From Phytohabitans houttuyneae (lineage in GTDB: Bacteria; Actinomycetota; Actinomycetes; Mycobacteriales; Micromonosporaceae), in NCBI RefSeq assembly GCF_011764425.1, contig NZ_BLPF01000001.1, positions 4,207,001 through 4,271,000 on the forward strand: 64,000 bases of DNA. Reading direction: 5' to 3'. Positions 26,886 to 37,629 of this stretch are shown one piece after another. Made by a program: the position numbers and the translations under genes. The notes beneath the pieces are model-generated. The model was not told where the DNA came from and ran no database searches. It worked only from the letters and a program-made list of their open reading frames with translations. The stretch's first letter is position 1, and every line of letters starts with the position of its first letter.

Positions 26886-27168
26886 CGCAGCGAGATACCA
26901 ATCAGGCGTGACCGGCAGAACGACCGGCAGAAGTGATTTTACGACTCCTGCAACTAGGTCTTAACCGGACATATATCCCCGCAGAAGTGGCTAGCGTGAG
27001 CGACGCGGAGTGAGTGAAACCATCTGACTCAGCGGCTTGCGCTGGCGGCGGCTCGAAGCAACGCGACGAGGCGACGCCAAGCGCACGGGAGGGGCACCAC
27101 GGGGGTGCGGCGCGGGCGGGTCGAGGGGGACCCAAGTCGGGGGCGTCTCCGTTCGCGCCGCCTACGAA
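26886..27168. other. Intergenic region without recognised gene
   Basis: Follows the marR gene up to the terminator hairpin. Repeated short motifs (CCGGCAGAA twice near 26911-26931) and G-rich stretches are present, but I see no gene, RNA or promoter I can support. Confidence 0.4.
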
Positions 27169-27225
27169 GTGATCAGGGCGCCTTTCAAGCTGTACTCGCG
27201 TCGGCCTGAGAGGCGCCCTGATCAC
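27169..27225 (-). terminator. 15-bp hairpin downstream of the STAND regulator
   Basis: GTGATCAGGGCGCCT (27169-27183) and its exact complement (27211-27225) enclose a 27-base loop, ending 5 bp from the regulator stop codon. Confidence 0.65.
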
Positions 27226-27229
27226 GCGG

Positions 27230-29778
27230 TCAACCGCTGATGAGAGCCCGCTCCCGGGGCAGCAGGGTGATGCCACCCTCCTTGCAGACCGAGGTCAGCC
27301 AGTCGACGACCGCCCGCCGGGCCTCCGGCTCCTCGGTGCTCGCGGCGAGCCAGACCAGTGCCTCCGCCACGTCCCGCAGGTCGTGCCCACCGGCGTACGC
27401 CTGGGCCGCCGCGTTGAACCACTCCGCCGCCGACTCCTTGTCGCCGCGGTTGAACGCCAGTACCGCCTCGATCGAGGCAGCCTCCCCGGACTCCACGCGG
27501 CCCAGCGCCAGGCGCTCCGGCGTTGCCGGCTCGGACGCTGCCACCAGCTGGCGGATCTCGGCCAGCACCGCGCGCGCCTCCTCGACCTGGCCGGCCTGTG
27601 CGTGTGCCCGCCCGATCGTGCCGAGCACCCGCCGCCGGTGACCTGGGTCGCCGAGCTCGGCGAGGGCGGTGATGGCCCGCCGGCCCACCACCTCGGCCTC
27701 GGCGTACCGGCCGTCGAGCCGAGCCACCTCCGCGAGGTTCGCCCGGGCCAGAGCGCGCAGCCGGTGCTCGCCGCACTGGGCCGCGAGCCGGTCGACCGCG
27801 GCCAGCCGGCGCCGCGCCGCGCGCAGGTCGCCGAGCCGGATCTCGTGCCAGGTCAGGTTGTTCTGGGCCACCGCCATGTCCCGGATCCGCCCGGCCCGGC
27901 TGGCCAGCGCGAGCACCGCCTCACCGTGGCGGCGCGCCTCGTCGTACCCGCCGGTGGTCATCCACAGGCCGCAGAGCAAGCTGCGGGCGGAGAGTTCGCC
28001 GGTCAGGTCGCCGGCACGCTGAAACTCCGCGAGCGCGGCCTCGACCGCCGGGAGTTCCTCCGCGCCACCCCCGTGCTCGACCGCGAGCTGCCCGACCCCG
28101 ACGCCGGCCCAGGCGCGGACGATCGGGTCGGCGTCGGCGGTACGCGGGTCGTCCAGGAGGCGCCGCAGCCACTGCCGGCCCGGCACGTCCCGCCCGCGGA
28201 AGCGCCACCACCGCGGCAGTCCGGCGGCGAGGCGCAGCGCGGTGTGCGGGTCGTCGTTCGCCGAGTACGCCAGTGCGGCCCACAGGTCGCTGGCCACGTC
28301 GTCGAGGCGGCCGACCGCGGCGGAGAAGTTGCCGCCGGCCAGCTCGGGCGCGGTCCGGTTGGCCAGGGCCGAGAAGACCACCGCGTGCCGGCGGCGGATC
28401 CGGCCCAGCTCGCCGTTGGCAGCGGCTCGCTCGGTGGCGAAGTCGCGTACGACGTCGAGGAGGCGGAAACGAAAGGGGCCTGAGCCGCGGACGCTCAGCA
28501 GCCCGAGCGCGATCAGGCGGTCGAGGAGCTCGACCGGGTCACCGCCGGCGACCTGGCCCGTCTCGTCGGCGAGCATCGACTCTGCGAGGTCGACGGACCA
28601 GCGGTTACGAAACGCCGACAGCCGCCGGAGCGCCCGCCGCTCGTCCGCTTCCAGCAGCCGGTAGCTTGCCGCGACGGCGTCCCGCAGCGTCACCGTCACC
28701 GCCGGCTCGCTGCGCGTGTCGGGCGCGACGGCGGCCCGGCTGACCGTGGCCGCTTCGGTCGCCGACGGCGCGGGAGCCGGGCCGGCCAGGTCCAGGACCC
28801 GGTCGCCGTACCGGTTGAGGATCTCGTTGAGGTCGAGCACCCGCCCGCGGGCCGCGGCCAGCTCCAGCGCGAGCGGAAGCCCGCCGAGCCTGCGGACCAG
28901 GCCGATGAGCGCGCCGACCTCGTCCGGCTCCAGCGGCTCGCGCCGCACCTGCCGCAGCCGGGCCAGGAACAGGGTCGCCGCCGGGTACCCGACGACCGCC
29001 TCGAGATCCGCCTGGACGTCGGCCGGCGGCACCTCCAGCGGCGCCACCGGCCACACCCGCTCCCCGACAGACCGATCGGGTGCCGCCCCGTGGCCAGCAC
29101 CCGAAGGGTCGGCGCCGCGCCGGCGAGCCAGCTCAGCGCGACCGCGACCGCGTCCGGAGCCCGCTCGATCGCGTCGACGACGAGCAGGGCGGGCGCACCG
29201 GCAAGTCGCCCGGCCAGGTCGGCCGCGCGGCCGACCCCGAAGACCGAGGCGATGGCGGCGAGCACGTCGTCCGGCGTCGACACGTCGGACACCACGATCC
29301 CGGCCACGCCGGCCGGGTGTGCGGCCGAGACACGGTGAGCCACCGCCAGCGCCAGGCCGGTCTTGCCGACACCGGCCAGGCCGACGAGGCTCACCGTGCG
29401 ACTGTCGAGCCCGTCGAGCAGCGCGGCAAGCTCCGAGATGTCGCGGTCGCGCCCGATCAGGTCGCCGGCCGGTGGCAGCTCCACACCGGCCGGCCCGGCC
29501 GAGATGACCGGACCGCTCTCGACGCTCGCGCCCCGCGCGGCGCCCAGAAACTCCGCCCGCTCCCGCCCGGCGAGGCCGAGGGCCTTGGCGAGGAGCTCCA
29601 TGGTCGTCCGTTGCGGCCGGGACCTGCCACGCTCAAGATCGCGGACGGTCCGTATGCCGACGCCGGCCCGCCCGGCAAGCTCAGCCTGGGTGAGGCCGGC
29701 CGCCAGCCGCTTGGCGCGCAGTAGCGCGTCAAACGCGGTGCTGCCCTGGTCAGGGCCATGATCCGGGGTCATGGCCAC
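27230..29778 (-). CDS. XRE-HTH / STAND (NB-ARC) ATPase / TPR regulator, frameshifted as given
   Basis: Large signal-transduction ATPase of about 849 residues. It has an N-terminal XRE helix-turn-helix (AKRLAAGLTQAELAGRAGVG, IRTVRDLERG), an NB-ARC-type ATPase with Walker A GLAGVGKTGL and Walker B-like LLVVDAIE, then a winged-helix region and about eight TPR-like helical repeats rich in Ala/Leu/Arg. The frame breaks at the CCCC run 29062-29065: after GRHPIGLSG the frame gives Arg-rich nonsense, while the next frame resumes WPVAPLEVPPADVQADLEAV, the expected continuation. One missing G on the coding strand restores a single ORF. Such regulators control secondary metabolism or stress genes; the target is unknown. 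No SARP domain. Confidence 0.85.
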
Positions 29779-29902
29779 GAAGAGTACGCATCAGTAGCGA
29801 CCTTGGGGAGCGATGCGTCGCCTCGCCGACCGGTGGAGCTTCGGATACCCGACAGAACGGCCCTCGACGGCCCGAACGTCCTACTCGGTAGTGATCGTGT
29901 AC

Positions 29903-31042
<1,140 letters not shown>

Positions 31043-31057
31043 GGTCGACTCCTTTTG

Positions 31058-32590
31058 TTAGACGGGCGTCACGCCGTGGCGGCGCTTGGAGAAATGCCGT
31101 TCCTTGCCACGCGCCGCCGCGAGCCGGCGGATCAGCTCGTCGCGCAGCTCGTGCGGCTCGACCACCGCGTCGACAACCAGTTCGCTGGCAAGGCGGGCGA
31201 TGTCGATGTCGCGCTCGTACTCCGTGCGCTTGGCCGCCACGAAGGCGGCCCGCTCCTCCGGGTCGGCGATGGCCGCGATCTTGTTGGCGTAGACCGCGTT
31301 GACCGCCGCCTCCGCACCCATGACCGCGATCTTCGCGGTGGGCAGGGCGATCGTCGCGTCCGGCTCGAAGCCGGGGCCGGCCATCGCGTAGAGGCCTGCG
31401 CCGTACGCCTTGCGTACCACCACACAAATCTTCGGTACCGTCGCCTCCGCGACCGCCGTGATCATCTTCGCGCCGTGGCGGATGATGCCCTCTTTCTCCA
31501 CCGCGGTGCCGACCATGAAGCCGGGCACGTCGGAGAGGAAGAGCAGCGGCACGTTGAACGCGTCGCACAGCTGGATGAACCGGGTCGCCTTGTCAGCCGA
31601 GTCGACGAAGAGCACGCCGCCCTTGAACATCGAGTTGTTGGCCACGACGCCGACCGTCTCGCCGGCGAGGCGACCGAAGCCGATCGTGAGCTCCTTGGCC
31701 CACAGCGCCTGGATCTCGAAGAAGCTGCCCTCGTCAAGCAGGCCACGCGCGTACCGCCGCATGTCGAAGGCCTGCCGCTCGCTCGCCGGCACCAGCCCGG
31801 CGAGGTCTACATTGGACGGCGCTGCGGCCGGCGTGGTGGCGGGCGGTGCCTGTGTCCAGTTGTCCGGCAGGTACGACAGGTACCGCTTGATCGTGTCGAG
31901 CGCCTCGACCTCGGTCTTGCAGAGGAAGTGGCCGACGCCGGACTCGCGGGTGTGCACCGCCGCGCCACCCATCGCCTCCAGCGTGGTCTTCTCGCCGGTG
32001 ACCATCTCGACCATGCGGTCCGAGCCGAGGTACATGCTGGCGTTGCCCTCGACCATCGCCACCACGTCGCAGAACGCCGGGATGTACGCACCGCCGGCGG
32101 CGGACGGGCCGAAGAGGGCACATGCCTGCGGGATCGAGCCGGAGGCGCGCACCTGGTTCCAGAAGATCTTGCCGGCGCCGCGGCGGCCCGGGAAGAGGTC
32201 GACCTGGTCGGTGATCCGGGCGCCGGCCGAGTCGACCAGGTAGATCATCGGCACGCCTGTCGTGTACGCCCGCTCGATGATCCTGATGATCTTTTCGACC
32301 GTTCGCGCACCCCAGGAGCCGGCCTTGACCGTGGAGTCGTTGGCCATCAGGCAGACGGGGCGACCGTCCACGGTGGCCTGTCCGGTGACCACGCCGTCGG
32401 CGGGCAGCCCGTCGGCGAGCGCGTTCGCATACAGCCCGTCCTCGACAAACGATCCCTCGTCGACCAGCAGCGCGACCCGCTCGCGGGCGAAAAGCTTGCC
32501 CTTGGCCGCGTTGGCCGCGTGGTATTTTTCGGCACCACCCGCGAGGGCACGCTTGCGCAGCCGTTCGAGCGCCTCACCGTCGAGCGTCAC
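31058..32590 (-). CDS. Acyl-CoA carboxylase carboxyltransferase (beta) subunit
   Basis: A 510-residue carboxyltransferase with the two crotonase-like halves of propionyl-/methylcrotonyl-CoA carboxylase beta subunits. It transfers CO2 from biotin to acyl-CoA. Markers include MANDSTVKAGSWGARTVEKI, YLVDSAGARITDQVDLFPG, GPSAAGGAYIPAF, FLSDVPGFMVGTAVE and KAYGAGLYAM. The order carboxylase-acyl-CoA dehydrogenase is typical of methylcrotonyl-CoA (leucine) type operons. The biotin carboxylase gene of the likely pair lies 3 kb upstream beyond two secreted-protein genes. Confidence 0.92.
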   Translation of the reverse strand: MTLDGEALERLRKRALAGGAEKYHAANAAKGKLFARERVALLVDEGSFVEDGLYANALADGLPADGVVTGQATVDGRPVCLMANDSTVKAGSWGARTVEKIIRIIERAYTTGVPMIYLVDSAGARITDQVDLFPGRRGAGKIFWNQVRASGSIPQACALFGPSAAGGAYIPAFCDVVAMVEGNASMYLGSDRMVEMVTGEKTTLEAMGGAAVHTRESGVGHFLCKTEVEALDTIKRYLSYLPDNWTQAPPATTPAAAPSNVDLAGLVPASERQAFDMRRYARGLLDEGSFFEIQALWAKELTIGFGRLAGETVGVVANNSMFKGGVLFVDSADKATRFIQLCDAFNVPLLFLSDVPGFMVGTAVEKEGIIRHGAKMITAVAEATVPKICVVVRKAYGAGLYAMAGPGFEPDATIALPTAKIAVMGAEAAVNAVYANKIAAIADPEERAAFVAAKRTEYERDIDIARLASELVVDAVVEPHELRDELIRRLAAARGKERHFSKRRHGVTPV

Positions 32591-32661
32591 GCCAACCCCT
32601 TCCCCTGAACGATCGTTAGGGTACCATCCCGCGCCATCGGCGGAAGGCCAGCGTATGCATG

Positions 32662-32697
32662 AAAGCAGGGCCCCGCTGGTTGCGGAGGCCCTGCTTT
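32662..32697 (-). terminator. Terminator of the chaplin-like gene
   Basis: AAAGCAGGGCC (32662-32672) pairs with GGCCCTGCTTT (32687-32697), with a smaller CCGC/GCGG stem in the loop. Confidence 0.75.
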
Positions 32698-32732
32698 TGG
32701 TTGCGTTCAGTGGATCACGAGATCCGCTGCGG

Positions 32733-34070
32733 TCAGGCCGGAACCTGGCTCAGCAGGCCCATCGGGTCCACGCCCGCGACGTTGACCTTGCTGGTCTTGA
32801 CGCCGCTGCCGAGGTCACCCGCGACCGGCAGGGAGGAGGCGTCGCCACCGGTGGGCAGGCCACCCGTGGGCAGGCCGCCGGTGGGCAGGCCACCGGCCAG
32901 CGTGCCGGCGAGGCCGCCGACCAGGGGCAGCGACTCCTTCTTGGCCGACTTCTTGTAGTACCCGTGGTCGCCGCCGCGGTCCTTCTTGTAGCCGTGGTTG
33001 CCGTTGCCGTCCTTGACGTCCACGTCCTGGGCGGCACCGTTGAAGCAGCCACCGCTGACGCCGATGCCGACGCCGAGGACCGCGCCAACGCCGTTGCCGC
33101 AGACGTTGATCGGAACCTGGACCGGGACGTAGGCCTGGTTGCCGTTCAGGATCCCGTCGTTGTCACCCGACACCTGGGCGGTGTCCTCGGTGCGGGAGGC
33201 CTTGCGGGACTCCTCGATGTCCGCGTCGTGGATGGCCCCGTTGAAGCAGGCACCGCTGATGCCCGCGCCGACGCCGAGCACGCCCACGCCGTTGCCGCAG
33301 ATGTTGATCGGAACCTGGATCGGCACGTAGATCTGGTTGCCGTTCAGGATCCCGTCGTTGTCACCGCTCCACTGGAGGGTGTCCTCCGTGCGGGACGACT
33401 CCTTGTGGTCCACGTCCTGCGCCGCACCGTTGATGCAGGCGCCGCTGATGCCCGCGCCGACGCCCAGGACGCCCACGCCGTTGCCGCAGATGTTGATCGG
33501 GATCTGGACCGGCACGTAGACCTGGTTGCCGTTCAGGATCCCGTCGTTGTCACCCGACACCTGGGCGGTGTCCTCGGTGCGCTTCGACTCCTTGTGGTCC
33601 ACGTCCTGCGCGGCACCGTTGGCGCAGATGCCGTTCAGGCCGACGCCGATACCCACGACCGCACCCACGCCATTGCCGCAGACGTTCACCGGAACCTGGA
33701 CCGGCACGTAGGCCTGGTTGCCGTTGGCGATCCCGTCGTTGCCCCAGCTGAACTGCAGCGTGTCCTCGGTCCGCTTCATGTTCTTGCGGGACGACTCGGC
33801 GCGCGCCGACTCCTCGTGGTCCACGTCCTGGGCGGCGCCGTTGACGCACGCCCCGTTGAGCCCGACGCCGACACCGATGACCGCGCCCACGCCATTGCCG
33901 CAGACGTTCACCGGGATCTGGATCGGCGCGTAGGCCTGGTTGCCGTTGGCGATGCCGTTGTTGTCGATCGACACCTGCGCGGTGTCGGCCTGGACCGCCG
34001 ACGGCGCGAACAGGAGCGCACCCGCGGCCAGCACACCGACGCTGAGCGTCTTACGAACCCAAGTCTTCAT
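32733..34070 (-). CDS. Secreted protein with five tandem chaplin-like domains
   Basis: A 445-residue exported protein. A signal peptide (about 1-28, ending VQA) is followed by five repeats of 63-74 residues. Each has a core like VPVQVPVNVCGNGVGAV and a second Cys followed by Asn-Gly (CVNG, CANG, CING, CFNG, CFNG), matching the chaplin pattern PVNVCGN...C.N, joined by charged linkers rich in DHKESxRTED. The C-terminal part is Lys/Gly/Tyr-rich, then has LPTGG three times. No hydrophobic anchor or LAxTG is seen. Chaplins form amyloid-like, surface-active films on aerial hyphae and spores; each usually has one domain, or two in long chaplins. Five in one secreted chain is unusual. It is encoded between two halves of an acyl-CoA carboxylase locus, and a strong terminator follows. 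Confidence 0.85.
   Translation of the reverse strand: MKTWVRKTLSVGVLAAGALLFAPSAVQADTAQVSIDNNGIANGNQAYAPIQIPVNVCGNGVGAVIGVGVGLNGACVNGAAQDVDHEESARAESSRKNMKRTEDTLQFSWGNDGIANGNQAYVPVQVPVNVCGNGVGAVVGIGVGLNGICANGAAQDVDHKESKRTEDTAQVSGDNDGILNGNQVYVPVQIPINICGNGVGVLGVGAGISGACINGAAQDVDHKESSRTEDTLQWSGDNDGILNGNQIYVPIQVPINICGNGVGVLGVGAGISGACFNGAIHDADIEESRKASRTEDTAQVSGDNDGILNGNQAYVPVQVPINVCGNGVGAVLGVGIGVSGGCFNGAAQDVDVKDGNGNHGYKKDRGGDHGYYKKSAKKESLPLVGGLAGTLAGGLPTGGLPTGGLPTGGDASSLPVAGDLGSGVKTSKVNVAGVDPMGLLSQVPA
33015..33986 (-). repeat. Five tandem chaplin-domain coding repeats
   Basis: Units at about 33986-33765, 33764-33573, 33572-33384, 33383-33186 and 33185-33015 (222, 192, 189, 198 and about 170 bp), well conserved at DNA level. 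Units 3 and 4 are most alike in their VLGVGAGISGAC core, which suggests duplication within the gene. Confidence 0.85.
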
Positions 34071-34401
34071 GATGAAGAATTGCCCTTCGATAATTGTCAG
34101 GAAATGGCACTGCTATTCGGTTGTGATTTGTTTGCTATTTCTTGCGAGCGACCGTACGAACACGCTCGCCGTTCGGTTTCGGGCGCGGTGGAGCCACGGC
34201 TGTTCGAACCTTGAGCCCACCTGTCGACTGCGCCCAATTCGGTGATCGGTGTACGGGAGATCCGCCGCCGGTAAAAGCGGTTCCGGGACTCTTCCGTGCG
34301 TCGCCGCCTATCCGCGCTTCCGGTGAAGACGTACCGGTGAGCTGGATGGGGCCGGGTGTGCTTCCTGCCCGGTCATCGCATGACCGGCACAGTCCACCCA
34401 G
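34071..34401. other. Intergenic region upstream of the chaplin-like gene, 331 bp
   Basis: Should hold the promoter of the minus-strand chaplin-like gene. The first 80 bp is AT-rich for this genome (around TTTGTTTGCTATTTCTTGCG on the plus strand, 34127-34146). AAGGGCAA on the coding strand, about 10 bases before the ATG, is a weak ribosome binding site. No other gene is supported. Confidence 0.5.
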
Positions 34402-35526
34402 TTAGTCAGGTGAGACGGTCGGGGCCTCGGCCACATGCCGCAGGACCGCGACGTCGGTCGTGACCGGCAGCCGGTGGAACGCCACCGTGCTCTGCACGAC
34501 CGAGGAGGGAAGGACAGCGAACGCGCCGCCCTCCGCGTGGGATCCGGGCCCACCGGCCGGGATCCCGGCACCCGCCCCGAGGTACGCCCGAAGGGGCGCG
34601 GGGTAGTGCCGATCGGGCAGGTTACCGCCGCCCGGGCGCTCGTCCGGCGATCCGACCGAGCGCAGCTCCGTGCCGGCATAGCGCCGGTCGCCGGAGAGAG
34701 AACCTGTGCTGACCTCGGTGTAGCCCACCGTCCGCGTGCCGAGCACGGCTGCCGGACCTGTCTGGGCCGGCCCCGCCTCGGCGGCGAGGACCGGTGTGGT
34801 CCTCGGGATCAGCTCGTACCCCCGCTGCGCCGCCGGGTCACCCCCGAACGCCGCCCGCGTGACCGAGCCCAGCGCCGCGGTGACCGGCTGCGCCGCGGTG
34901 AGCAGCACGCCGGTGACCGGACGCAGGACCCTGTCCAGCGGGGCGACCACCGGGTCGACCGCTCGGGTCAGCGGAGTGAGAAGGCCCGTCGGCCCAGCCA
35001 GCGCACCGGTTAGCCCCAGTGGCGTGGTCAGGCCGCGGACCGCACCGGTCAGAGCGCCATCGCTGGCACCCGCCCGGTCCCGCGCGTTGCTCGGCGCAGC
35101 GGCGGGCGCCTTGGCACCCGCCGGCTCGCCGGCCGCCCCGCGGGCGGAGCTGTCCCGGTCGCCGCCCGGCCGGTTGGCCGGCTGCGAGGTGACCGGGACG
35201 GAGGACGCGGCAGTGGCGCTGGGCAGCACAACCGTGCTCGCCCGCCCCACGTGTACGAGATCGGTCGCGACCAGCGCGGTGTCCAGCGTCTCCGCGATGG
35301 GCGAAAGCGCTGAGGACCCGGCAGGGCCGGCGACCAGCGAGACCACCGAAAGATCGGCGGGCGCGTCCTCGGTGGGCAGGGCGGCCTCCGCGGCGTGTGC
35401 CGAGGCAGCGGACAGGAGCCAGGCCGCTCCCGCCAGACCGCCGACGGCCAGCACGCGCAGGCCGAGGCGGACATGCGCCGGTCGCGTCGCCGTGCGCTGA
35501 GTGCGCTCGACTCCCGACCTTGTCAT
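34402..35526 (-). CDS. Secreted Ala/Pro/Thr-rich protein, unknown function
   Basis: A 374-residue protein with a signal peptide (LGLRVLAVGGLAGAAWLLSA, cleavage near AHA-AEA). A low-complexity Ala/Pro/Ser region follows, with repeated LTxPxxLTGxL and VxRPVTGVLL stretches. A more ordered C-terminal segment contains AFAVLPSSVVQSTVAFHRLP. No membrane anchor or sorting motif. ATG at 35526 is used because the signal peptide starts soon after; the frame upstream to 35700 is probably untranslated. It shares direction and neighbourhood with the chaplin-like gene, so a hyphal-surface role is possible, by inference only. Confidence 0.65.
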   Translation of the reverse strand: MTRSGVERTQRTATRPAHVRLGLRVLAVGGLAGAAWLLSAASAHAAEAALPTEDAPADLSVVSLVAGPAGSSALSPIAETLDTALVATDLVHVGRASTVVLPSATAASSVPVTSQPANRPGGDRDSSARGAAGEPAGAKAPAAAPSNARDRAGASDGALTGAVRGLTTPLGLTGALAGPTGLLTPLTRAVDPVVAPLDRVLRPVTGVLLTAAQPVTAALGSVTRAAFGGDPAAQRGYELIPRTTPVLAAEAGPAQTGPAAVLGTRTVGYTEVSTGSLSGDRRYAGTELRSVGSPDERPGGGNLPDRHYPAPLRAYLGAGAGIPAGGPGSHAEGGAFAVLPSSVVQSTVAFHRLPVTTDVAVLRHVAEAPTVSPD

Positions 35527-35662
35527 GTCCCGCCTTTCCCCTGCGTTACTTCGTTCGTGGCGGCGATCCGATCTATTCGGACCGGTTTGACCGCCGCTCG
35601 TAATTGGTAACGATACGGGCGCGCTCGGGTCACGCGACGTATTTGGGGAAAGTGTTTTGGCT

Positions 35663-37003
35663 TTAACGCATCCGGGCGACGATGCCGGTGTCGTAGTCAC
35701 CCGAAATGAACTCGTCGTTGTCCAGCAGCTCGGCGAAGAACGGCAGGTTGCACTTCGGCCCGGCGATCTCGAATCCGGCGACGGCGGCGCGGGCCCGCTC
35801 GATGGCGGATGCCCGGTCGCCGGCGTACACGATCAGCTTGGCCATCAGCGAGTCGTAGAACGGCGTCACCGTCGTGCCGGCCGCGTAGCCGGAGTCGACG
35901 CGTACCCCTTCGCCGCTCGGCTCGTTCCACGCGGTGATCGCGCCCGGGCCGGGCAGGAAGCGCTTGGGGTCTTCGGCGTTGACCCGCAGCTCGATCGCGT
36001 GCCCGCGCGGTGCCAGCGCGTCCGGATCGAACGCCGGCGGCAGGCCGGCCGCCACGCGCAGCTGCTCCTCGACGAGGTCGAGCCCGTAGACGAGCTCGGT
36101 GACAGGGTGCTCGACCTGGAGCCGGGTATTCATCTCCAGGAAGAAGAAGTCGCCGCTGCCCGGGTCGAAGAGGCACTCGACGGTGCCGGCGTTGCGGTAA
36201 CCGACCGCCTCGCCGGCCCGCACCGCGGCGGCCAGGAGCCGCTCGCGCAGCTCCGGCGTGACCGCCGGGGACGGCGACTCCTCCAGGAGCTTCTGGTTGC
36301 GGCGCTGCACCGAGCACTCCCGCTCGCCGAGCGCCACCACGCGACCGTCGGCCAGGCCGAGGATCTGCACCTCGATGTGGCGCACACGCGGGAAGTACCG
36401 CTCGATGAGCACCGAGCCGTCGCCGAACATCCGCTCCGCGAAGCTCCGCACCTTCTGGTACTCCGTGTGCAGCGCCGCCTCGTCGACCGCCACGCCCATG
36501 CCCATGCCGCCGCCACCCGCGGCCGCCTTGACCATCACCGGGTAGCCGATCGAGGCGGCCGCCTCGACGGCTGCCTCGACCGTGGCTGCCGGGTCAGTGG
36601 TGCCGGGCGCGACCGGCACGCCCGCCGCGGCCATCAGGTTGCGGGCATTGATCTTGTCGCCCATCGCGGTGATCGCATCCGGGCCCGGACCGACCCAGAG
36701 CAGGCCGTTGGTCTCGACCGCCCGCGCGAAGTCCGCGTTTTCCGAGAGGAAGCCGTAGCCGGGGTGCACCGCCTGCGCGCCGGTCGCCTTGGCCGCGGCC
36801 AGGATCGCCTCGCCGTTGCGATAGCTCAACGCCGGGTTGGCCGGGCCGATGTTGATCGCCTCGTCGGCCTCCGCCACGAAGGGCAGGGCCGCGTCGGCCT
36901 CGGAGTGCACGGCAATCGCGCGCACGCCGAGACGCTTGGCGGTGCGGATCACCCGGCGCGCGATCTCGCCCCGGTTGGCGACGAGGAGGGACTCGATCAT
37001 CAA
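35663..37003 (-). CDS. Biotin carboxylase subunit of an acyl-CoA carboxylase
   Basis: A 446-residue ATP-grasp enzyme that carboxylates biotin. Markers: IESLLVANRGEIARRVIRTA at the start, HPGYGFLSENADFA, AAAGGGGMGM, RHIEVQILG, ECSVQRRNQKLLEE, FLEMNTRLQVEHPVTEL. It ends at ARMR without a biotinyl (BCCP) domain, so the carrier must be encoded elsewhere, whereas many actinobacterial acyl-CoA carboxylase alpha subunits carry it fused. It is coupled to the TetR gene by an ATGA overlap. The matching carboxyltransferase may be the gene at 31058-32590. Confidence 0.9.
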   Translation of the reverse strand: MMIESLLVANRGEIARRVIRTAKRLGVRAIAVHSEADAALPFVAEADEAINIGPANPALSYRNGEAILAAAKATGAQAVHPGYGFLSENADFARAVETNGLLWVGPGPDAITAMGDKINARNLMAAAGVPVAPGTTDPAATVEAAVEAAASIGYPVMVKAAAGGGGMGMGVAVDEAALHTEYQKVRSFAERMFGDGSVLIERYFPRVRHIEVQILGLADGRVVALGERECSVQRRNQKLLEESPSPAVTPELRERLLAAAVRAGEAVGYRNAGTVECLFDPGSGDFFFLEMNTRLQVEHPVTELVYGLDLVEEQLRVAAGLPPAFDPDALAPRGHAIELRVNAEDPKRFLPGPGAITAWNEPSGEGVRVDSGYAAGTTVTPFYDSLMAKLIVYAGDRASAIERARAAVAGFEIAGPKCNLPFFAELLDNDEFISGDYDTGIVARMR

Positions 37004-37629
37004 GGTCCGACCAGCGCCGCCAGCGTCGCCTCACGCAGCAGCGCCGCACGGCGCTCCCGCTCGACCTCGCCGCCGAGGAACGGCGTCGAGTTCATCAGGC
37101 CGAACGCGGCGTGCGCCAGCACCCGGGCCTCGCCGGCGACGAGCTCGGGGCGCAGGTTGGTCAGGACGTTGACCCACTCCTCGACATACAGCCGCTGGAG
37201 CCGGCGGATCTGCCGCCGCGGCTCCTCGGGCAGCCGGTCGAGCTCGTGCAGGTGCAACGCGATCACCGCCGGATTGGCGAGCGCGAACTCGACGTGGAAG
37301 TCGATCAACGACTCCAGCGCGGCGCGAGCGTCGTCGGGGTGGGTCGCCACGCGGGCGCGACCGCCCTCCAGGAGGCCTTCGCTGACCGGGATCAAGGCCG
37401 CGACGAGCATCGCTTCCTTGCCCGCGAAGTGATGGTAGAGCGCCGGACCCGTCACTCCCGCGGCCGAGCCGATGTCGTCCATCGACACGCCGTGGTAACC
37501 ACGGGCCGCGAAAAGGCCTACAGCGATCTCGATTATCTCGTCGCGCCGGGTCCGCCTACGGGCCGGCACCGACGACGTCTGCTGCTCCACCGTCACGGGG
37601 TCAGCGTAACCAAATGTCAACACACGCAT
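37000..37629 (-). CDS. TetR-family regulator of the acyl-CoA locus
   Basis: A 209-residue regulator with an N-terminal HTH (RRDEIIEIAVGLFAARGYHG, then SMDDIGSAAGVTGPALYHHF) and an alpha-helical ligand domain. It overlaps the biotin carboxylase start (ATGA), so it is the first gene of that transcript and likely autoregulates it. It resembles regulators of acyl-CoA catabolism; the ligand is probably an acyl-CoA, which is inference. The first ATG-like start of the open frame is used; a slightly later start is possible. Confidence 0.88.
   Translation of the reverse strand: MRVLTFGYADPVTVEQQTSSVPARRRTRRDEIIEIAVGLFAARGYHGVSMDDIGSAAGVTGPALYHHFAGKEAMLVAALIPVSEGLLEGGRARVATHPDDARAALESLIDFHVEFALANPAVIALHLHELDRLPEEPRRQIRRLQRLYVEEWVNVLTNLRPELVAGEARVLAHAAFGLMNSTPFLGGEVERERRAALLREATLAALVGP

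Noticed and set aside
26902-27276. Minus-strand ORF of 124 codons overlapping the terminator hairpin
   Set aside because: Composition looks random, it spans the hairpin and overlaps the regulator stop.
33015-33986. CRISPR-like array suggested by regularly spaced repeats
   Set aside because: The period (about 190-220 bp) is far too long and the repeats are in-frame protein domains.
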